A stretch of 64,000 nt of DNA from Mycoplana rhizolycopersici (lineage in GTDB: Bacteria; Pseudomonadota; Alphaproteobacteria; Rhizobiales; Rhizobiaceae). The translations under genes were made by a program, and so were the position numbers. Positions 16,441-24,600 of the stretch are shown one piece after another (positions within the stretch are counted from its first letter, which is position 1; every line of letters begins with the position of its first letter). Location: contig NZ_JABXYK010000005.1 of the NCBI RefSeq assembly GCF_013378445.1, positions 186,001-250,000 of the forward strand. The letters run 5' to 3'. Under the pieces are notes generated by a model, which had not been told where the DNA came from, did not search any database, and saw only the letters and a list, made by a program, of their open reading frames with translations.

Positions 16441-17416
16441 CCGCCTGCGCCTCCACAAGCTGCAGCATCGCCGCTGCAGCGCCCTCGTCGGTGATCAGCG
16501 TATTGCAGCCGACCCGTCGGATGGTGGCGCGGATCGCCGGCGCCCGGTGTGCCCCACCGGAGACGAGCACGATGTGATTGGCCTTCTTCACCGTGTCGAG
16601 ATCGATCGACATCACCTGGTCGCGAATGGGATGATCAATCGTGCGCCCTTCGGCATCGAGGAAGTTACACATCGTGTCGCAGACGCAGCCGGCCGCCACC
16701 AGCTCCTTCAGGACTGTCGGCGACAGGAACCCGCGCGACAGCGAGGTCGATTGAGGCCCGATATCGCCGCAGCTGACGACCGCGATGTCCATGTTCTCGG
16801 CGAGGTCGTAGAGCGGCTTCAGCCCGCATTTGTCGATCAGGTTGCGCTTGGTCTCACGGCTGTCGACGATCAGGGGCGCCAGGAAGAGATAGCATTCGGC
16901 GCCAAGCTGGCTTGCGATGCGCCAGCTGTATTCGATCGGATTGATGTGGTGCGCCTGGACGATGCCGCCCAAAAGCGAGACGACCTTGACCCGCTCGCGC
17001 CGGACGGGGCGAAAGCTTGCAAGGGAGGCCGTCAGCGTCCGGCCCCAGCCAACCCCGATCGTGCAGTCGTCGGGGATCACTTCCGTCAGGAACTGGCCGA
17101 GCGCCAGCCCCACGCCTTTCGCCGTCCCTTCCGCCGTTTCGGCCGAGGGGACCACGATCGCCTCGTCGAGCCCGTAGGCCTTCTCCAGTCGCGTCGCCAG
17201 TTCGACGCAATCGCCGACGCTTTCGTCGATCCAGATCTGTACCTCGCCGCGCTTGAGGGCTTCGTCCAGCATGCGGATCACCGTGGTGCGGCCGACGCCG
17301 AGCTTTTCGGCGACATCCTTCTGCGTCATGCGCTGGTTGTAGTAGAGCCAAGCCGCGCGAAGGCGCAGGGACGCGCTTTCGGAATAGGCCTTGTGCGTGT
17401 CACGCCTCAATTTCAC
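16436..17416 (-). CDS. SorC/DeoR-like sugar-binding transcriptional regulator
   Basis: 326 residues from a GTG at 17416 (AGGG upstream); in-frame TTG codons at 17419 and 17446 are alternatives. The N-terminal helix-turn-helix is in AWLYYNQRMTQKDVAEKLGVGRTTVIRML. The remainder is the SorC effector domain (KGVGLALGQFLTEVIPDDCTIGVGWGRTL, and later VVSCGDIGPQST), which binds phosphorylated sugars in characterised members. It is divergent from the transaldolase gene, and a palindrome in the shared spacer overlaps the transaldolase promoter, so control of that gene by a sugar phosphate is a reasonable inference. Confidence 0.87.
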   Translation of the reverse strand: MKLRRDTHKAYSESASLRLRAAWLYYNQRMTQKDVAEKLGVGRTTVIRMLDEALKRGEVQIWIDESVGDCVELATRLEKAYGLDEAIVVPSAETAEGTAKGVGLALGQFLTEVIPDDCTIGVGWGRTLTASLASFRPVRRERVKVVSLLGGIVQAHHINPIEYSWRIASQLGAECYLFLAPLIVDSRETKRNLIDKCGLKPLYDLAENMDIAVVSCGDIGPQSTSLSRGFLSPTVLKELVAAGCVCDTMCNFLDAEGRTIDHPIRDQVMSIDLDTVKKANHIVLVSGGAHRAPAIRATIRRVGCNTLITDEGAAAAMLQLVEAQAA

Positions 17417-17505
17417 CAAGTGCCCTGCCCCCTTGTCATGCTGCAACGTTCAGCCCCGTCTCTCTTAGCACGGAACACAATCAATGCGACATATGTTTAT
17501 CTAGA

Positions 17506-17547
17506 CAAGCAAAAGTGCTTGACAGCAGCGGCGTCGCACGATGATAG
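17506..17547 (+). promoter_or_regulatory. Transaldolase promoter with overlapping palindromic operator candidate
   Basis: CAAGCA-AAAG-TGCTTG (17506-17521) is a perfect inverted repeat that overlaps CTTGAC/TTGACA (17518-17524), a consensus -35. A -10-like TGATAG follows at 17542-17547. An 8-base palindrome ACATATGT lies just upstream (17489-17496). The arrangement suits repression by the divergent SorC-family protein. Confidence 0.5.
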
Positions 17548-17708
17548 TCGCGCAGCATCCACGGAGCGGCGACGCTCCGGCGGCTGTTGCATGCACGGAC
17601 ACGGCGAAACGGTAAAGGAAGCCCGCGACGCCGTGCCGGCATGCAATTCAACAACAGCCTCTAAGACGCATGGCGCGAAACTGAACGCCACGGAACGGGA
17701 TATCGAAC

Positions 17709-18671
17709 ATGACTTCAAAGCTTGAACAATTGCGTGCGATGACGACCGTCGTGGCCGACACGGGCGACATCGAGGCCGTGCGCCGCCTGAAGCCTGTCGA
17801 CTGCACGACGAACCCCACGATCGTGCTGAAGGCACTCGGCACGCCGATGTTCGCCGACGCCGTAGCCGAGGCCGTGCGCTGGGGCCAGTCGCAGGGCGGA
17901 AACCGCGAGGCGGTGATCGCAGCCGTTGCCGATCGCCTGGCGATCTCCGTCGGCGCAGCCCTTTCCGAACTCGTTCCCGGCCGCGTTTCCACGGAAGTCG
18001 ATGCGGATCTGTCCTTCGACACCGCAGCCTCCATCGAGAAGGCCCACGGCATCATCAAGGCCTATGAGGCGCGCGGCATCGGCCGCGAGCGCATCCTCAT
18101 CAAGCTCGCCTCCACGTGGGAAGGCATCCGCGCCGCCGAAGTGCTGCAGAAGGAAGGCATCGACTGCAACCTGACGCTGCTCTTCAACAAGGCCCAGGCG
18201 ATCGCCTGCGCCGATGCCGGCGCCTTCCTGATCTCGCCCTTCGTCGGCCGCATCCTCGACTGGCACGTCAAGGCCAGCGGCAAGACCTTCACGGCCGAAG
18301 AGGATCCGGGCGTGCTTTCCGTCCGCGCCATCTACGACTACTACAAGTCGAACGGCATCAATACGATCGTCATGGGCGCCTCCTTCCGCAACACCGGCGA
18401 GATCGAGGCCCTGGCCGGTTGCGACCGCCTGACCATCAGCCCGCAGCTCCTGGAAGAGCTCGACGCGGCCGAAGGCAAGCTGGAGCGCAAGCTGTCGCCG
18501 GAAACCGCCGGCCATGTCGCGCCGGTCAAGGTCGATGAAAAGACCTTCCGCTGGATGCTGAATGAAGACGCGATGGCGACCGAAAAGCTCTCCGAAGGCA
18601 TCCGCGCCTTCGCCAAGGACCTCGGCGCCCTGCGCGCCATGATCGACAAGGAACTGAAGGCCGCCGCCTGA
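17709..18671 (+). CDS. tal: Transaldolase
   Basis: 320 residues, subfamily 1 (TalB-like) transaldolase of the non-oxidative pentose phosphate pathway; it moves a dihydroxyacetone unit between sedoheptulose 7-phosphate and glyceraldehyde 3-phosphate. Visible motifs are [12 protein letters not shown] near the N terminus, [12 protein letters not shown], the Schiff-base Lys132 in [11 protein letters not shown], and [12 protein letters not shown]. Length is normal. It stands alone downstream of a SorC regulator and ends at a strong hairpin terminator. tkt, its pathway partner, is about 9 kb away. Confidence 0.96.
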   Translation: MTSKLEQLRAMTTVVADTGDIEAVRRLKPVDCTTNPTIVLKALGTPMFADAVAEAVRWGQSQGGNREAVIAAVADRLAISVGAALSELVPGRVSTEVDADLSFDTAASIEKAHGIIKAYEARGIGRERILIKLASTWEGIRAAEVLQKEGIDCNLTLLFNKAQAIACADAGAFLISPFVGRILDWHVKASGKTFTAEEDPGVLSVRAIYDYYKSNGINTIVMGASFRNTGEIEALAGCDRLTISPQLLEELDAAEGKLERKLSPETAGHVAPVKVDEKTFRWMLNEDAMATEKLSEGIRAFAKDLGALRAMIDKELKAAA

Positions 18672-18694
18672 TCTTCCCCTGCCCCGAACAAGAC

Positions 18695-18723
18695 AACGGC
18701 CGCCCTCGTGGCGGCCGTTTGCA
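18695..18723. terminator. Strong hairpin terminator between tal and the flagellin gene
   Basis: AACGGCCGCC (18695-18704) pairs perfectly with GGCGGCCGTT (18710-18719) around a 5-base loop, followed by TTTG on the plus strand and by TTGTC on the minus strand. It lies 24 bp after the tal stop and 21 bp after the convergent flagellin gene, so it may serve both. Confidence 0.85.
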
Positions 18724-18743
18724 TTTTGCAGATACAGCTCGTG

Positions 18744-20438
18744 TCAGCGGAACAGCTGCACGATGTTTTCAGCGGTGCCATTGGCAATCGAGAGCGACTG
18801 CACGGCCAGCTGTTCCTGTGTCTGCAGCGCTTTCAGCCGCGTCGACGCCTCGTTCATGTCGGCATCGACGAGACGGCCCACCCCCGTGGAGATGGCATCG
18901 CGCAGCGCAAGTGCGAATTCCGACTGGAGCTCGACCCGTTTCTGTGCGGCACCCAGCGTGCTTCCGGCATTCGTGAGCTTCTTCAACATGCCTTCGATGC
19001 CGTAGAGATATCGATCGACATCAGCGCCGGGCGCACTGATATCGAGGTCCATCAGGTCGAAATCCGGCAAGCTGCCGACATTGTCGACGATTTTCGAAAT
19101 CGAGAAATGCGATCGCGTCCCGGAGTCCGGATAAATGCTCGGGTCGACGTCGAAATAGACGGTGGAGCCTGCGGCGGAAACATCGAGACCCAATCCGCTC
19201 AGGGCGAGGTCAAGCACGGACGCCATATCTCCCGCAGAGTTGATGAAACCGTCACTGGTGCCCAGCGCGCTGTCGACCAGCGAACGGTCGACAGTCACCT
19301 CGATCGGCAACTCGGTATTAATCTGGAATGTGAAAGTGAATTCCACACCGTTGTGTACCCGGAACGGACCCGTGAAATTGAAACTGCCCTGCGCGTAACG
19401 GTTGGCCGATTCAGCCGCCGGCGCGTTTTCCAGGCCAAAGGCGGCATCTCCCGCGAACGTCGAATTGGTGACGACCACGTCAACGCTGGAACCGGTGTTG
19501 GCGGTGCCGTCATACGTAGAGATGCTGAACAGCTGTTGAATTGGTGGCCCGCTCCAGTTGAACGAGGCGACCCCGGCAGGCACGAAGTTCGATGTGAAAA
19601 TGTGGGAGAGCACCAAAGCGAGGTCGCTGTTGTCACTGACCACGCCGGTCGAGATGCCGAGGGCCGCGTCAACGGTGGCCTTGTCGATGGTGAGATTATA
19701 GCTCGTCCCGGGCGAGTAGGCATCGGCGTCGAGAACGACGGTGAAGTCTATGGAATCGGTGGCTCCGAAGGTCATTGGGCCAGTGAAGTATCGCGATTCA
19801 AAGCCGTTGGAGGAACCGACGCTTTGGGACGCGTATCGAAAGCCTCCGATCGTCCCGAGACTACGGATATCCGTCTGCAGCGCTCCACCGCCGCCGGTGT
19901 TCAACAGACTGATCCCGACGAGATCGACATCCACGGTCTTAAGCGCCACGGAGCTGTCGGCGGAGCGCACAAAGCCTCCAACGATGCTGGAATTGTAGTA
20001 GGAGAGGTTCGCGAGATCGTCGTTGATATCGGTATTCAACCAGTTCACGCCGTTGAACGACGCCGAAACGGCTGTGCTGAGCGCCTGCTTTTTCAAGGCA
20101 TCGATCTCGTTCTGGATTTTGGCCTTGTCGACCCCCTCCTCCTTCGCTGCGACCAGTCTTGCCTTGATTGCGTCCAGATTCTCAATGACGGATGCGACGC
20201 CAGCATAAGCGGTATCCGCTATCGCAGCACCGAGCCCCAACGCGTCGGACACCGCCGAGATCGCCTTGTTGTCGGATCGCATCGTGGTCGAGATCGACCA
20301 GTAGGCCGCATTGTCGGAGGCTGCGGATATGCGCAGGCCGCTGCTCACCTGGTTCTGGGTCGTCTGTAGCGCGCTGCCGAGCGTGCGCAAAGCCTGGAGC
20401 GCAGCCATCGCCCCGACATTCGTATGAATGCTGGTCAT
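18744..20438 (-). CDS. Orphan flagellin with an enlarged, internally duplicated variable region
   Basis: 564 residues, much longer than the usual 300-400 of rhizobial flagellins. The conserved D0/D1 ends are intact: MTSIHTNVGAMAALQALRTL with SSGLRISAASDNAAYWSIS at the N terminus, and STRLKALQTQEQLAVQSLSI to the C-terminal arginine. Between them, residues about 217-312 and 354-450 are diverged copies of one domain; each begins FTGP, contains TIDKATVDAALG or TVDRSLVDSALG, and ends near FSIS. No other flagellar gene is nearby; glycan genes follow upstream. The ATG at 20438 is where all flagellins start. Expression may be controlled at an AT-rich upstream region with a CtrA-like site. Confidence 0.92.
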   Translation of the reverse strand: MTSIHTNVGAMAALQALRTLGSALQTTQNQVSSGLRISAASDNAAYWSISTTMRSDNKAISAVSDALGLGAAIADTAYAGVASVIENLDAIKARLVAAKEEGVDKAKIQNEIDALKKQALSTAVSASFNGVNWLNTDINDDLANLSYYNSSIVGGFVRSADSSVALKTVDVDLVGISLLNTGGGGALQTDIRSLGTIGGFRYASQSVGSSNGFESRYFTGPMTFGATDSIDFTVVLDADAYSPGTSYNLTIDKATVDAALGISTGVVSDNSDLALVLSHIFTSNFVPAGVASFNWSGPPIQQLFSISTYDGTANTGSSVDVVVTNSTFAGDAAFGLENAPAAESANRYAQGSFNFTGPFRVHNGVEFTFTFQINTELPIEVTVDRSLVDSALGTSDGFINSAGDMASVLDLALSGLGLDVSAAGSTVYFDVDPSIYPDSGTRSHFSISKIVDNVGSLPDFDLMDLDISAPGADVDRYLYGIEGMLKKLTNAGSTLGAAQKRVELQSEFALALRDAISTGVGRLVDADMNEASTRLKALQTQEQLAVQSLSIANGTAENIVQLFR

Positions 20439-20507
20439 ATGAAACCTGAAGATGAATGGAATGGTGCTCGTCATGAGCTTATGGATGACACCCATGTAAA
20501 TGCCATC

Positions 20508-20526
20508 ATGGTTAACAGACAGTAAA
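20508..20526 (-). promoter_or_regulatory. CtrA-like site upstream of the flagellin gene
   Basis: On the minus strand TTTA, 7 bases, then TTAACCAT. The right half is the consensus CtrA octamer and the left half differs from TTAA by one base. It lies 70-88 bases before the flagellin ATG. The surrounding 20520-20640 is visibly AT-rich and includes short inverted repeats such as AAATAT-TCG-ATATTT. Confidence 0.4.
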
Positions 20527-20714
20527 TTTTCCGGCGAGGGCGCGCCCGACGTTAAAAAAGAACGATAAAAATCAATAGATTAGAATCTATAAATATTCGA
20601 TATTTGGAATATGGCCGACGTGTATCCGGATACTTACCGACGATCAGAACCGTGACATGACGAAAATGCGGCTCGACCGATGGTTGATCCCGGGCATCAC
20701 CGTAGGTTCTGCGG

Positions 20715-21821
20715 TCAGACGCCCATGTCCGCTTCGACGCGGGCGGCAACCTCGTCCCACGACAGGATCCCGTCGCGCCATGCCGGTTCGTGCGGCGCGC
20801 GTGCAGCGCGTGCGACCTTGCCCGCCCAGTCCGCCTCGCCCTGTTGTAAATAGCAGACCAGATTACCGCGCCCGCCTTCCAGAAGGTCGGGGACGAGCAC
20901 GGGCAGCAGGCAGTAGCCGTACTGCTGCAGCTTGAGGCTGGATTCGGCCAGATAGAGTTCGCGCGCAGTCAGGCGATAGGGCGCGATGCCGAAGTCGGCG
21001 AACTTGATGTAGGGCACGATCTCGCCGAACGGACGTTCGCCGTAAAGGCGGACATTGGCCGGGTACTCCCCGGGGACGCCGGCACCAAAGAGATGGAAGG
21101 ATATCTCCGGGCGCGCCAGCGCCATCTGTCTGACCGCCTCGGCGTCGAACAGCATGTTTCCGACCGACACGCCGTTCTGTGTTCCTGCCGTATAGGGCGA
21201 GGAGAGCGCTGCATCGAACATGTCCTTGTCTATGCCCTGCGGCACGCAGGAAAGCCTTGCTGCCCGCGGCATCTGTTCGGCCATGCGCGGGGACGGCACG
21301 ATCACGCTGTCGAACTGCGGCCAGATCCGGCGTTCGAGACCCTGCAGATATTCGGAGGCGCCGACCGAATCGAGCCGGTCGCGCTTGAAATAGAGAAGCC
21401 GCGCGGAAGGATTGATGCGCCGCACCGCATCGAAGAAGGCAATCGCTGTTCCCGACTCGATCGCCACCACATCGGCGGCTTCGATCGCTTCCTTCAGGAA
21501 AGAGGGAAGCAGATTGCCGTAGAGCGGAAAGAACAGGCCGTTGACGGCGTTCAGCGCGCTGTTGCGCGAACTGAACGGATGCAGCGGCGGCAGATAGCAG
21601 GCCGCACGCCGGCGAAGCCCGGTTTCGACGAAACGGTTTTTCTGCGGGCCGGCAAGCTGCGCATAAAGGTCCGGCTTCTTGAACTTCGTGAGCGAGCTGA
21701 AGCCCACGCTCACCGTATCGACCTCGTGGCCGCGTGCGGCAAGCGCGTCAGTGACGAAATGCACGCTCGCCTTCCGCGTCGTCGGCAAGAACGCATGCGT
21801 CGATAGAAAGAGGACTCTCAT
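20715..21821 (-). CDS. Glycosyltransferase resembling GumK (glucuronosyltransferase, GT70)
   Basis: 368 residues, GT-B fold. The N terminus RVLFLSTHAFLPTTRKASVHFV, followed by a FSSLTK segment, resembles the beginning of Xanthomonas GumK, which adds glucuronic acid to the xanthan lipid-linked intermediate. Later features are VIVPSPRMAEQMP, CVPQGIDKDMF and the donor-site-like region ADFGIAPYRLTARELYLAESSLK with YGYCLLPV. It is soluble or peripheral. It follows the TupA-like gene in the same direction after 45 bp, so the two are probably co-transcribed. The sugar specificity is inferred only from resemblance. Confidence 0.7.
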   Translation of the reverse strand: MRVLFLSTHAFLPTTRKASVHFVTDALAARGHEVDTVSVGFSSLTKFKKPDLYAQLAGPQKNRFVETGLRRRAACYLPPLHPFSSRNSALNAVNGLFFPLYGNLLPSFLKEAIEAADVVAIESGTAIAFFDAVRRINPSARLLYFKRDRLDSVGASEYLQGLERRIWPQFDSVIVPSPRMAEQMPRAARLSCVPQGIDKDMFDAALSSPYTAGTQNGVSVGNMLFDAEAVRQMALARPEISFHLFGAGVPGEYPANVRLYGERPFGEIVPYIKFADFGIAPYRLTARELYLAESSLKLQQYGYCLLPVLVPDLLEGGRGNLVCYLQQGEADWAGKVARAARAPHEPAWRDGILSWDEVAARVEADMGV

Positions 21822-21865
21822 CTCGTTTCAGCCCGTTGCCCGCAACCGTCGGGCCCTTCGCACCC

Positions 21866-22780
21866 TCAGCGCGTGTCGCGCGCCAGCTCCTGCTTCCACA
21901 TCCTGCCCAGCGCCTCGTCGAACTGGTCGGGCACGCAGCCCTGGAAGCCGCCGCCCGGATAGAGCGTCAGCTCGCCGACATAGATCTGCCCGTCGACCAC
22001 GTATAGATCGACCCGCATGAAATCGCTGTCACCCGCCATCTTCCGCACGACCTCAAGCATCTCTTCGAACCTGTCGGGCCTCGGCAGAACGCCCGGATAT
22101 GGCTCGTAGTAGAAGCCCTGATACTCCAGGGGCTGCCATTGCTGAGAAAACCAGCTTTCGTAGCCGACGCCGTCGCGCCTCAGACGCAGTTCGATGTGCG
22201 ATACCTCGCCGGAAAAGACAAAGAAGCGATAGTCGTCCGGCGCATCGTCGCCTTCCACCAGCATCTTCTCGATGATGATCAAAGGCTCGAATTCGCCATA
22301 GGCCCATTCGCGGTTGATGCGATGATGCTTCAGGGCCAGCCATTCGGGTCCGGGATTGCGCGCCAGAAGCGCGTCGATATCGCCGCGCTCGCGCAGGAAG
22401 ACACCGCAACCCGAGGCATGCGTCGGCTTGACCACCGCCGGAAGCGGAATGGTCGACCAGTCGACGTCGTTCAGGTCACGCCCGACCCAGTAGGTGGGAA
22501 CGACATATTGCGGCCCGGCGCGATCGGCGATCAGCGCCTTGGCGGCATGCTTGTCCACCATGCGCGCATAGATCGGCTTGCGGTCGTAGAGCTTGCGCGC
22601 CTGCACCTTTTCCGAAAACAGCTTCGGATCGTCGAGATCGGGAAACCGTCCGGCCATGGAGTAATATTTCCAGCGCAGATAGGGGCGGTCTGGAAGGAAT
22701 GCGATGAGACGCCAGAAGAGGTGCTGCAGCTTCAGCTTCAGGCCGCTGTCGTGACGCGCGGAAAGGGTGATATCCGGCAT
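21866..22780 (-). CDS. TupA-like ATP-grasp ligase
   Basis: 304 residues. Matches the TupA-like ATP-grasp family, named after the teichuronopeptide gene of alkaliphilic Bacillus. Landmarks are the N-terminal RWKYYSMAGRFPDLDDPKLF with EKVQARKL, the nucleotide-binding LPAVVKPTHASGCGVFL, IIIEKMLVEGDDAPDDYRFF and the C-terminal FMRVDLYVVDGQIYVGELTLYPGGG, which carries the metal ligands. Such enzymes join an amino acid or amine to a carboxylate, here perhaps a uronic acid of a surface polysaccharide. It precedes the GumK-like gene, which would supply a glucuronate. The acceptor is not known. Confidence 0.82.
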   Translation of the reverse strand: MPDITLSARHDSGLKLKLQHLFWRLIAFLPDRPYLRWKYYSMAGRFPDLDDPKLFSEKVQARKLYDRKPIYARMVDKHAAKALIADRAGPQYVVPTYWVGRDLNDVDWSTIPLPAVVKPTHASGCGVFLRERGDIDALLARNPGPEWLALKHHRINREWAYGEFEPLIIIEKMLVEGDDAPDDYRFFVFSGEVSHIELRLRRDGVGYESWFSQQWQPLEYQGFYYEPYPGVLPRPDRFEEMLEVVRKMAGDSDFMRVDLYVVDGQIYVGELTLYPGGGFQGCVPDQFDEALGRMWKQELARDTR

Positions 22781-22833
22781 TGGCTACACCTGATGATGGA
22801 ATAATCGGTTCAGTTCGGCCTAAACCAGTTTTC

Positions 22834-22848
22834 TTAAGTCCGGGTTAG
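22834..22848 (+). promoter_or_regulatory. CtrA-like site in the divergent spacer upstream of the flippase
   Basis: TTAA, 7 bases, TTAG: one base away from the TTAA-N7-TTAA CtrA consensus. It lies between the divergent TupA-like gene and the flippase gene. A near-duplicated GGGCTCTAGGGGCTCT (22907-22922) follows shortly before the flippase. Confidence 0.3.
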
Positions 22849-22972
22849 CAGACCCAGGAATGCCGCGATCTGCGGCTGGATACCGAATGTTAAGCCGGGT
22901 GATCTAGGGCTCTAGGGGCTCTTGCGCTTCGGTGACCTCCCGTTGCCGCCGCAGGACGAAGACGGTCGCCAC

Positions 22973-24466
22973 ATGAAATCCATGCTCGGGTCATCGCTGC
23001 TCAATGCCGCCGCCGGCCTTCTGTCGCTCTTTGCCGGCTTCGGCAGCAGCGTCGTCGTCGCGCGCGCGCTCGGCGTCGAAGGCGCGGGGATCGTGGCCTA
23101 CGCTCTGTGGATCATGACGGTCGCGACCCTTGTCTCCGACTTCGGCATGCCGCAGGCGATCCTGCGCTTCGTCGGCCAGAGTGATGGTGCGGAAGAGGGC
23201 GGGCGGCCCGGGCTCGTGCGCACCCTGACACGCCGTTTCGTCGCGAGCACCGGCACCCTTGCCGCGACTATGCTCGCCTATGCGGGCTGGCTCGCACTAT
23301 CCGGACAGTCCAGCGTCTCCCTGATATGGGCTGCCACCACCGGCCTCTTCCTCGTCTACGCCTATTCGACCCTGTCGCTGGGTGCCGCCCAGGGGCTTGG
23401 CCGCTTCCGCGAAAGCAGCCTGAACACCGCGATCGGCTGCCTGTTGCAGCCGTTTCTGGTCCTGCTCGGCGCGCTGGTGCTGGGACCGGCCGGTGCGATC
23501 TTCGGCCACATGGTCCGCCACCTTCCGCAGGCGCTATCGCTGCGGAAATATCTCTCGCCCGCAAGGGCGGGCGTGCAGCCGGTGACGCCGGCCATGACCA
23601 CCTACGCGCGAAACAGCTGGCTGTCCGGCGGCATGACGGCCCTTCTCGGCTCGCGGGTCGAACTTGCGGTGATCGGGCTCTTCTTCAACCTCACCGCCGT
23701 CGGGCACTACGCCATCGCCTCGACGATGACCGGCATGGTGATCCAGCTTTCCTATTTCCTGGTGGCACCGCTGGTGCCGCTCTTCTCCTACCACAGCGAC
23801 CGCGGCGATCATGCCGGCCTGACGCAGTCCTACCAGAGGAGCCTGCTGGGCCTGTCGCTGGTGCTGGCCCCGATCTGCTTCGGCGGCGCCGCCATCTCGC
23901 CGGTGCTCATCCCGGCGCTGTTTGGCGAAGACTTCCGCCCGGCGGTGGAACTGTCGGTGGTGCTGCTTGCCTTCGGCTTCGCTGCCGCCATGGTGACGGT
24001 CCCCTATCGCATGATGCTGGCGCGGGAGCGAAGCGGGGCCGTCCTGCGCCTGTCGATATGGGAAGGACTGGCCTGCATCGGTCTGCTGCTCGTCGTCGTG
24101 CCGCGGTTCGGCACGATGGGAGCGGCCTGGGTCAAGGGACTGACGGGAACGGCGAGCTTCCTTTTCTGCCTGTGGTATTGCCACCGCCGCCTCGGCGTCG
24201 CCTGCAACCCGCTGGCACTCCTCAAGGTCCTTCTTGCGGCACTCTGCTGTGCTGCGGCCGCAAGCGCCTGCCTGTGGTGGATGCCGAACCTGCCCGGCAT
24301 GCTGCTCGGCATCGTCGCAGGCGCAATCGCCTATCCTCTGGCACTGGCGATCCTTTCCGCCGTGCCGTTGGAGGAACGCCGCATGATCGCCCGGTGGGCG
24401 GAAGGCAAGCTGCCCGCGCCGCTCGCGGGGTTGCTCGCGCGGGCGATGCTCGCCACACGCAGCTGA
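22973..24466 (+). CDS. Wzx-like polysaccharide flippase (MOP/MATE superfamily)
   Basis: 497 residues with about 12-14 hydrophobic helices spread over the whole length. The N terminus SSLLNAAAGLLSLFAGFGSSVVVARALG and GIVAYALWIMTVATLVSDFGMPQA are typical of polysaccharide biosynthesis protein/Wzx flippases, which move lipid-linked oligosaccharide repeat units across the inner membrane. The ATG at 22973 puts the first helix about 8 residues in. With the divergent TupA-like and GumK-like genes it forms a small surface-glycan locus, but no polymerase or priming transferase is seen nearby. Confidence 0.85.
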   Translation: MKSMLGSSLLNAAAGLLSLFAGFGSSVVVARALGVEGAGIVAYALWIMTVATLVSDFGMPQAILRFVGQSDGAEEGGRPGLVRTLTRRFVASTGTLAATMLAYAGWLALSGQSSVSLIWAATTGLFLVYAYSTLSLGAAQGLGRFRESSLNTAIGCLLQPFLVLLGALVLGPAGAIFGHMVRHLPQALSLRKYLSPARAGVQPVTPAMTTYARNSWLSGGMTALLGSRVELAVIGLFFNLTAVGHYAIASTMTGMVIQLSYFLVAPLVPLFSYHSDRGDHAGLTQSYQRSLLGLSLVLAPICFGGAAISPVLIPALFGEDFRPAVELSVVLLAFGFAAAMVTVPYRMMLARERSGAVLRLSIWEGLACIGLLLVVVPRFGTMGAAWVKGLTGTASFLFCLWYCHRRLGVACNPLALLKVLLAALCCAAAASACLWWMPNLPGMLLGIVAGAIAYPLALAILSAVPLEERRMIARWAEGKLPAPLAGLLARAMLATRS

Positions 24467-24600
24467 GACGCTGCGAGGCCCAGCGCTATCGGCTGCAACT
24501 TTCGTCGCCTCCGAAGAGGGCTCGCCACAACCGGCCTATTGACCCTGCGCCGAAAAATCGCAAAACAGGATCATTCCAATCAGCTTTCCGGATCGTATCC

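Noticed and set aside
18708-20369. 553-codon plus-strand open frame antisense to the flagellin
   Set aside because: The minus-strand product has both conserved flagellin ends; the plus frame has no recognisable domain.
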